DNA of 64,000 nt from Agreia pratensis (GTDB lineage Bacteria; Actinomycetota; Actinomycetes; Actinomycetales; Microbacteriaceae), in the NCBI RefSeq assembly GCF_900177685.1, contig NZ_FXAY01000001.1:248001-312000 (forward strand), written 5' to 3'. Positions 60,352 to 64,000 of this stretch are shown piece after piece. The notes under the pieces were generated by a model, which had not been told where the DNA came from, ran no database searches, and saw nothing but the letters and a program-made list of their open reading frames with translations. Position numbers and translations under genes: made by a program. Position 1 is the stretch's first letter. The number at the start of each line of letters is the position of its first letter.

Positions 60352-61705
60352 AGCCGCGGATCCTCTCCCAGTCGGTGACGGCCGAGTCGAAGGCTTTGAG
60401 CTCGATGCGGGCGTTGTTGACGTAGTGATCGACGACCTCGTCGCCGAATGCCGCTCGCGCGATCTCGCTCGATCCGAAGAGCTCCGCCGCGTCACGCAGA
60501 TTCGTGGGCACCCGCGGCGCACCGGAAGTGTAGGCGTTGCCCACCGTGGCATCCTCGAGCTCGAGTTCGTTCTCGATGCCGTAGAGGCCGCCGGCGATCA
60601 GCGCCGCCGTGGCGAGGTACTGGTTCACGTCACCGCCCGGAACCCGGTTCTCGACGCGCATTCCGAGCCCCTTGCCCACCACGCGCAGGGCGCAGGTGCG
60701 GTTGTCGAGGCCCCATGCAACGGCCGTCGGTGCAAACGATCCGTCGACGTAGCGCTTGTAGGAGTTGATGTTGGGCGCGAAGAACAGCGTCAGCTCGCGC
60801 AGGGTCTTGAGCTGGCCGGCCATGAAGTGACGGAACATCGTCGACATGCCGTTCTCGGCATCCGGATCGCTGAAGACGGCCGTGCCGTCGGTGCCCCTGA
60901 GGCTGATGTGCACGTGGCACGAGTTGCCCTCGCGCTCGTTGAATTTGGCCATGAACGTGAGCGACTTGCCGTGCCTGTCGGCGATCTCTTTCGCACCGTT
61001 CTTGTAGATCGAGTGGTTGTCGCAGGTGACCATCGCGTCGTCGTAGCGAAAGCCGATCTCCTGCTGGCCCAGGTTGCACTCGCCCTTGACGCCCTCGCAG
61101 TACATGCCCGCGCCATCCATCGACACGCGAATGTCGCGGAGCAGCGGCTCCATGCGGGTGGAGGCCAGAAGTGCGTAGTCGATGTTGTAGTCACTGGCAG
61201 GGGTGAGATCGCGGTACCCCTTCGACCAGGCCGAGCGATAGCTGTCGTCGAAGACGATGAACTCGAGTTCGGTGGCGACGAAGGCCTCGAGTTCGCGGTC
61301 TTTCAGGCGCTTCATCTGGGCGGCCAGAATCTGTCGCGGAGACGGCTCGACGGGTGTCTCATCCAGCCAATGCAGGTCGGCGGTGACCATCGCGGTACCG
61401 GGAAGCCATGGGACCGTGCGCAGCGTCGACATGTCGGGCATCATCGCCATGTCGCCGTAGCCGTGCTCCCAACTCGACATGTCGTAGCCGTCGACGGTGT
61501 TCATCTCGACGTCGACGGCGAGCAGATAGTTGCAGCACTCGGCTCCGTGCGACGCAGCGTCTTCGACGAAGAGCCGCGCCGAGAGTCGTTTGCCGACGAG
61601 TCGACCCTGCATGTCGGTGAAGGCGACGATCACGGTGTCGATCTCGCCGGCCGAGACCTGAGCGGTCAGCGCGTCGAGCGTGAGATTTCCTGCAGTGGAT
61701 GCCAC
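60338..61705 (-). CDS. Glutamine synthetase-like gamma-glutamyl-amine ligase
   Basis: 455-residue GS-fold enzyme. ATP/metal motifs: TELEFIVFDDSY, EGNSCHVHISLRG and RVENRVPGGDVNQYLATAAL. The adenylylation-site region of GlnA is lacking. Close to PuuA and Streptomyces GlnA3/GlnA4-type ligases that link glutamate to polyamines or ethanolamine. GTG 61705 start has AAGGAG six bases upstream. First gene of a five-gene overlapping operon. Confidence 0.9.
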   Translation of the reverse strand: MASTAGNLTLDALTAQVSAGEIDTVIVAFTDMQGRLVGKRLSARLFVEDAASHGAECCNYLLAVDVEMNTVDGYDMSSWEHGYGDMAMMPDMSTLRTVPWLPGTAMVTADLHWLDETPVEPSPRQILAAQMKRLKDRELEAFVATELEFIVFDDSYRSAWSKGYRDLTPASDYNIDYALLASTRMEPLLRDIRVSMDGAGMYCEGVKGECNLGQQEIGFRYDDAMVTCDNHSIYKNGAKEIADRHGKSLTFMAKFNEREGNSCHVHISLRGTDGTAVFSDPDAENGMSTMFRHFMAGQLKTLRELTLFFAPNINSYKRYVDGSFAPTAVAWGLDNRTCALRVVGKGLGMRVENRVPGGDVNQYLATAALIAGGLYGIENELELEDATVGNAYTSGAPRVPTNLRDAAELFGSSEIARAAFGDEVVDHYVNNARIELKAFDSAVTDWERIRGFERL

Positions 61706-61819
61706 GGTGTGCTCCTTCATCGATGGTCGCCACGGGCGCATCCTGCGCTGCAGAACCCCGTCGACCCGACCATTACATCACACAGCTCCGTCGGGCCTGG
61801 CCACTTTCTTTCCAGCATT

Positions 61820-61837
61820 TGTAACATGCAATTTACA
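61820..61837. promoter_or_regulatory. Inverted repeat / GlnR-like site in divergent promoter
   Basis: TGTAA-N8-TTACA is symmetric. Read on the minus strand it also gives GTAAA-N6-GTTAC, similar to the box before codB. It lies between the ligase operon and the permease and may serve both. Candidates are the FadR-like regulator of this operon or a GlnR-type nitrogen regulator. Confidence 0.45.
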
Positions 61838-61951
61838 CACAAAGGTGGTGCCAACCAACCAATAGAACGCTAGTGTGTGGTCAATTCGTGCGAGGAAGCC
61901 GATGGCGTTCCGCTGTGCACTGCCGAGACAACGAACTACCGGAGGATCCAC

Positions 61952-63523
61952 GTGACTGACAGCAAGACCCGCCGATCGGGCGTCACATACAGCAAGGCCG
62001 CAGACGGCTACTTCGAGAAACGCACCCTCAAGAGATCGGCCGGAATCTGGGGGCTGTGGGGCCTGGCCGTCGCGGCCGTGATCTCGGGCGACTTCTCTGG
62101 CTGGAACTTCGGCATCGACTTCGCCGGCTTCGGCGGCATGCTCATCGCCTTCGCCCTGCTCATCGTCATGTACTACGGCATGATCTTCTCGATCGGCGAG
62201 ATGGCGGCGGCCATGCCGCACACCGGCGGCGCATACTCCTTCGCCCGCTCGGCCATGGGGCCGTGGGGCGGACTCGTGACGGGCCTGGCAGAGACCATCG
62301 AGTACGTGGCGACCACCGGCGTGATCGTCTTCTTCTCTGCCCAGTACGCGAACAGCATCACGACAGAGCTGCTGAACTTCGACCTCTCGGACAACATGTG
62401 GATCTGGTGGTTGGTGCTGTACGTGGTGTTCATCGCCCTGAACTCGGCGGGCGCCGCCATCTCGTTCAAGTTCGCGATCGTCGTCTCGATCATCTCCATC
62501 GCGATCCTGCTCGTCTTCTCGGCCATGGCCGCGTTCTCCGGTCTCTTCAGCTGGGACAGCCTCTTCAACATCGAGCCAGACCCCGGCCAGTCGTCGTTCC
62601 TGCCGCACGGCGCGGTTCCGATCCTCTTCGCCCTGCCCTTCGCCATGTGGTTCTTCCTCGGCATCGAAGAGCTGCCACTGGCGGCAGAGGAGGCACACAA
62701 CCCGGTGCGCGACATTCCCAAGGCCGGCTTCTGGGCGCGCGGAACGCTGATCGTCACGGGACTGCTCATTCTCTTCCTCAACACGGGCGTGATCGGTGCA
62801 GAGAAGATGGGTGTCTCGGCCGAGCCCCTGCTCGACGGATTCCGCGCCATCGTCGGCGACCAGGCGGCCGCCGCGCTCGCGCTCTTCGCCTTGATCGGGC
62901 TGCTCGCCTCGCTGCAGGGCATCATGTTCGCCTACGGACGCAACATGTACTCCCTCTCTCGCGCCGGCTACTACCCGAAGTTCTTCTCTCTCACCGGCAA
63001 GCGACAGACACCGTGGGTCGCTCTCACCGTGGGCGCCGTGATCGGCTTCATCGCTCTGATCGTGCTCGACGTGCTCTCGAAGGTCGACGAAGACGGCGCG
63101 GGAGCGGTGGCCGGAGCCATCATTCTGAACATCGCCGTGTGGGGCGCCGTCGTCGCCTACCTCCTGCAGATGATCTCGTTCGTCATCCTGCGCAAGAAGT
63201 TTCCGAACGCCAAACGCCCCTATGTGAGCCCGTGGGGCATTCCGGGCGCCGTGATCGCGGGGGTCATCTCGGCCCTCATCTTCCTCGGGTTCCTCCTCAA
63301 CGTCACGTTCCAGCCGGCGATCATCGCGATCGTGATCGTCTATGCGCTGATCCTCCTCGGATTCGCGGTCTGGGGACGCAAGCAGCTCGTGTTGTCTCCC
63401 GAAGAGGAGTACGCGCTCTCCGGCGGCTTGCATGGAGACCCGGAGAAGGACGGCTACGGGGGTGCCGTCGCCGAGGAGATCCGAACGGAAGACCTCGGTC
63501 AGAGCGGTCCACCGACCAGCTAG
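61952..63523 (+). CDS. APC-superfamily permease, ethanolamine-permease type
   Basis: 523 residues with 12 membrane helices. Features shared with ethanolamine permeases: AVISGDFSGWNFGIDFAGFG, MIFSIGEMAAAMPHTGGAYS, ARSAMGPWGGLVTGLAETIE, and WFFLGIEELPLAAEEAHNPV. It is divergent from the gamma-glutamyl ligase operon. Start GTG 61952 with GGAGG six bases upstream. A polar 50-residue tail follows the last helix. Substrate assignment is by motif and context. Confidence 0.88.
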   Translation: MTDSKTRRSGVTYSKAADGYFEKRTLKRSAGIWGLWGLAVAAVISGDFSGWNFGIDFAGFGGMLIAFALLIVMYYGMIFSIGEMAAAMPHTGGAYSFARSAMGPWGGLVTGLAETIEYVATTGVIVFFSAQYANSITTELLNFDLSDNMWIWWLVLYVVFIALNSAGAAISFKFAIVVSIISIAILLVFSAMAAFSGLFSWDSLFNIEPDPGQSSFLPHGAVPILFALPFAMWFFLGIEELPLAAEEAHNPVRDIPKAGFWARGTLIVTGLLILFLNTGVIGAEKMGVSAEPLLDGFRAIVGDQAAAALALFALIGLLASLQGIMFAYGRNMYSLSRAGYYPKFFSLTGKRQTPWVALTVGAVIGFIALIVLDVLSKVDEDGAGAVAGAIILNIAVWGAVVAYLLQMISFVILRKKFPNAKRPYVSPWGIPGAVIAGVISALIFLGFLLNVTFQPAIIAIVIVYALILLGFAVWGRKQLVLSPEEEYALSGGLHGDPEKDGYGGAVAEEIRTEDLGQSGPPTS

Positions 63524-63535
63524 ACGGCATCGTCC

Positions 63536-63590
63536 GACACGCCCGAGAATCACCCGCGATCCCGCCTATTGGGCGGGATCGCGGCGTGTC
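63536..63590. terminator. Permease terminator hairpin
   Basis: CGCGATCCCGCC-TATTG-GGCGGGATCGCG (63555-63583) is a perfect 12-bp stem. An outer GACACGC/GCGTGTC pair extends it. It lies 12-67 bases after the permease stop. Confidence 0.8.
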
Positions 63591-63654
63591 TGCAGAGCAT
63601 CTGAAGCGGCACGGCGCACACTGCTCTTACGACCGTGGTGGGAAGGTGTGACAA

Positions 63655-64000
63655 ATGCTCGGATGGCGACGACGCGCAAAGGCAGAACGGCAAGACGAGG
63701 CGAACCAGCAGCGCCTCTCTGAACTGGTGAACCAGACCCTCATGGAGAACTTCGGACCGTACGGCTCATTCGCTATCACGCGACGTAGTTCGACCGACAC
63801 CGACGACATCTTCCACACCGTGCTCGCCGCATCGGTCGCCCGTGACATCGTCTCGACCCTGACGAGCCACGGAGTCTTCCGCGTCGCAGAGACGCCCGCA
63901 TCGCGCACCCCTCTCGCCCCGATCAACACTGTCGACGTTCCCGCCGAGCTCGCCAAGGCGGTCACCGATGCAGCGCCGCGCACGACGACGCTCGTCGGAC
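63655..64000 (+). CDS. Hypothetical protein, incomplete at window end
   Basis: 115 codons are visible with no stop. Basic start (MLGWRRRAKAERQDEANQQR), then LSELVNQTLMENFGPYGSFA and TVLAASVARDIVSTLTSHGV. No membrane helix so far. GGAAGG lies eight bases before the ATG. No family recognised from this portion. Confidence 0.65.
   Translation, partial: MLGWRRRAKAERQDEANQQRLSELVNQTLMENFGPYGSFAITRRSSTDTDDIFHTVLAASVARDIVSTLTSHGVFRVAETPASRTPLAPINTVDVPAELAKAVTDAAPRTTTLVG

Overview
The window reads as chromosomal DNA of a high-GC actinobacterium, most likely a member of the Microbacteriaceae (Micrococcales). This is inferred from family content: PadR/DUF4097 pair, FolP2-type DHPS paralogue, DUF222-HNH protein, a LAXTG sortase-E-type surface protein, an IdeR/DtxR-like iron box, and many leaderless promoters of the form TANNNT-N6/7-ATG/GTG. 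Gene density is high. No gap over 300 bases lacks a gene, and no prophage, insertion sequence, CRISPR array or rRNA was seen.

Layout. 1-3.5 kb: leuCD with a candidate leucine leader peptide, then a TerC transporter with a candidate manganese riboswitch. 3.5-6.5 kb: UPF0114 membrane protein, PadR regulator with DUF4097 partner and palindromic operator sites, and a small stress membrane protein. 6.5-16 kb: two LLM oxidoreductases, an ECF sigma factor overlapping a membrane protein, tRNA-Glu(CUC), a lipid kinase, an MBL protein, a lipoprotein, and a coupled folP2-like/RibD-like pair. 16-24 kb: a putative Fe(II)/2OG oxygenase behind an iron box, a GmrSD-type restriction protein, a YraQ/DUF1980/propeller operon and a DUF222-HNH protein. 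24-32.5 kb: a sortase-anchored lamin-tail protein, an FAD monooxygenase, tRNA-Gln(CUG), a thioredoxin-reductase-like protein, gltX and a FAH-family hydrolase.

32.5-35 kb: ilvE and leuB. 35-41.6 kb: a nitrogen-heterocycle cluster of cytosine permease, FCY1-type cytosine deaminase, two coupled XRE-cupin regulators, flavin reductase, NtaA-like monooxygenase and a divergent adenosine-deaminase homologue. 41.6-43.9 kb: MFS exporter and TetR gene around a palindromic operator. 43.9-54 kb: serA, membrane proteins, then ilvC, ilvN, ilvB and ilvD. Together with leuCD, leuB and ilvE these supply most of branched-chain amino acid synthesis. 54-56 kb: otsB and otsA for trehalose; otsA appears to start with ATT. 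56.6-63.5 kb: an overlapping operon (gamma-glutamyl-amine ligase-like glutamine synthetase, PuuD-like hydrolase, aldehyde dehydrogenase, SDR, FadR-like regulator) divergent from an ethanolamine-type permease. This is consistent with ethanolamine breakdown through gamma-glutamyl intermediates. The window ends in an incomplete gene.

Two dispersed palindromic repeat families occur. One copy lies in frame inside the PuuD-like gene and one forms the 3' end of leuC.
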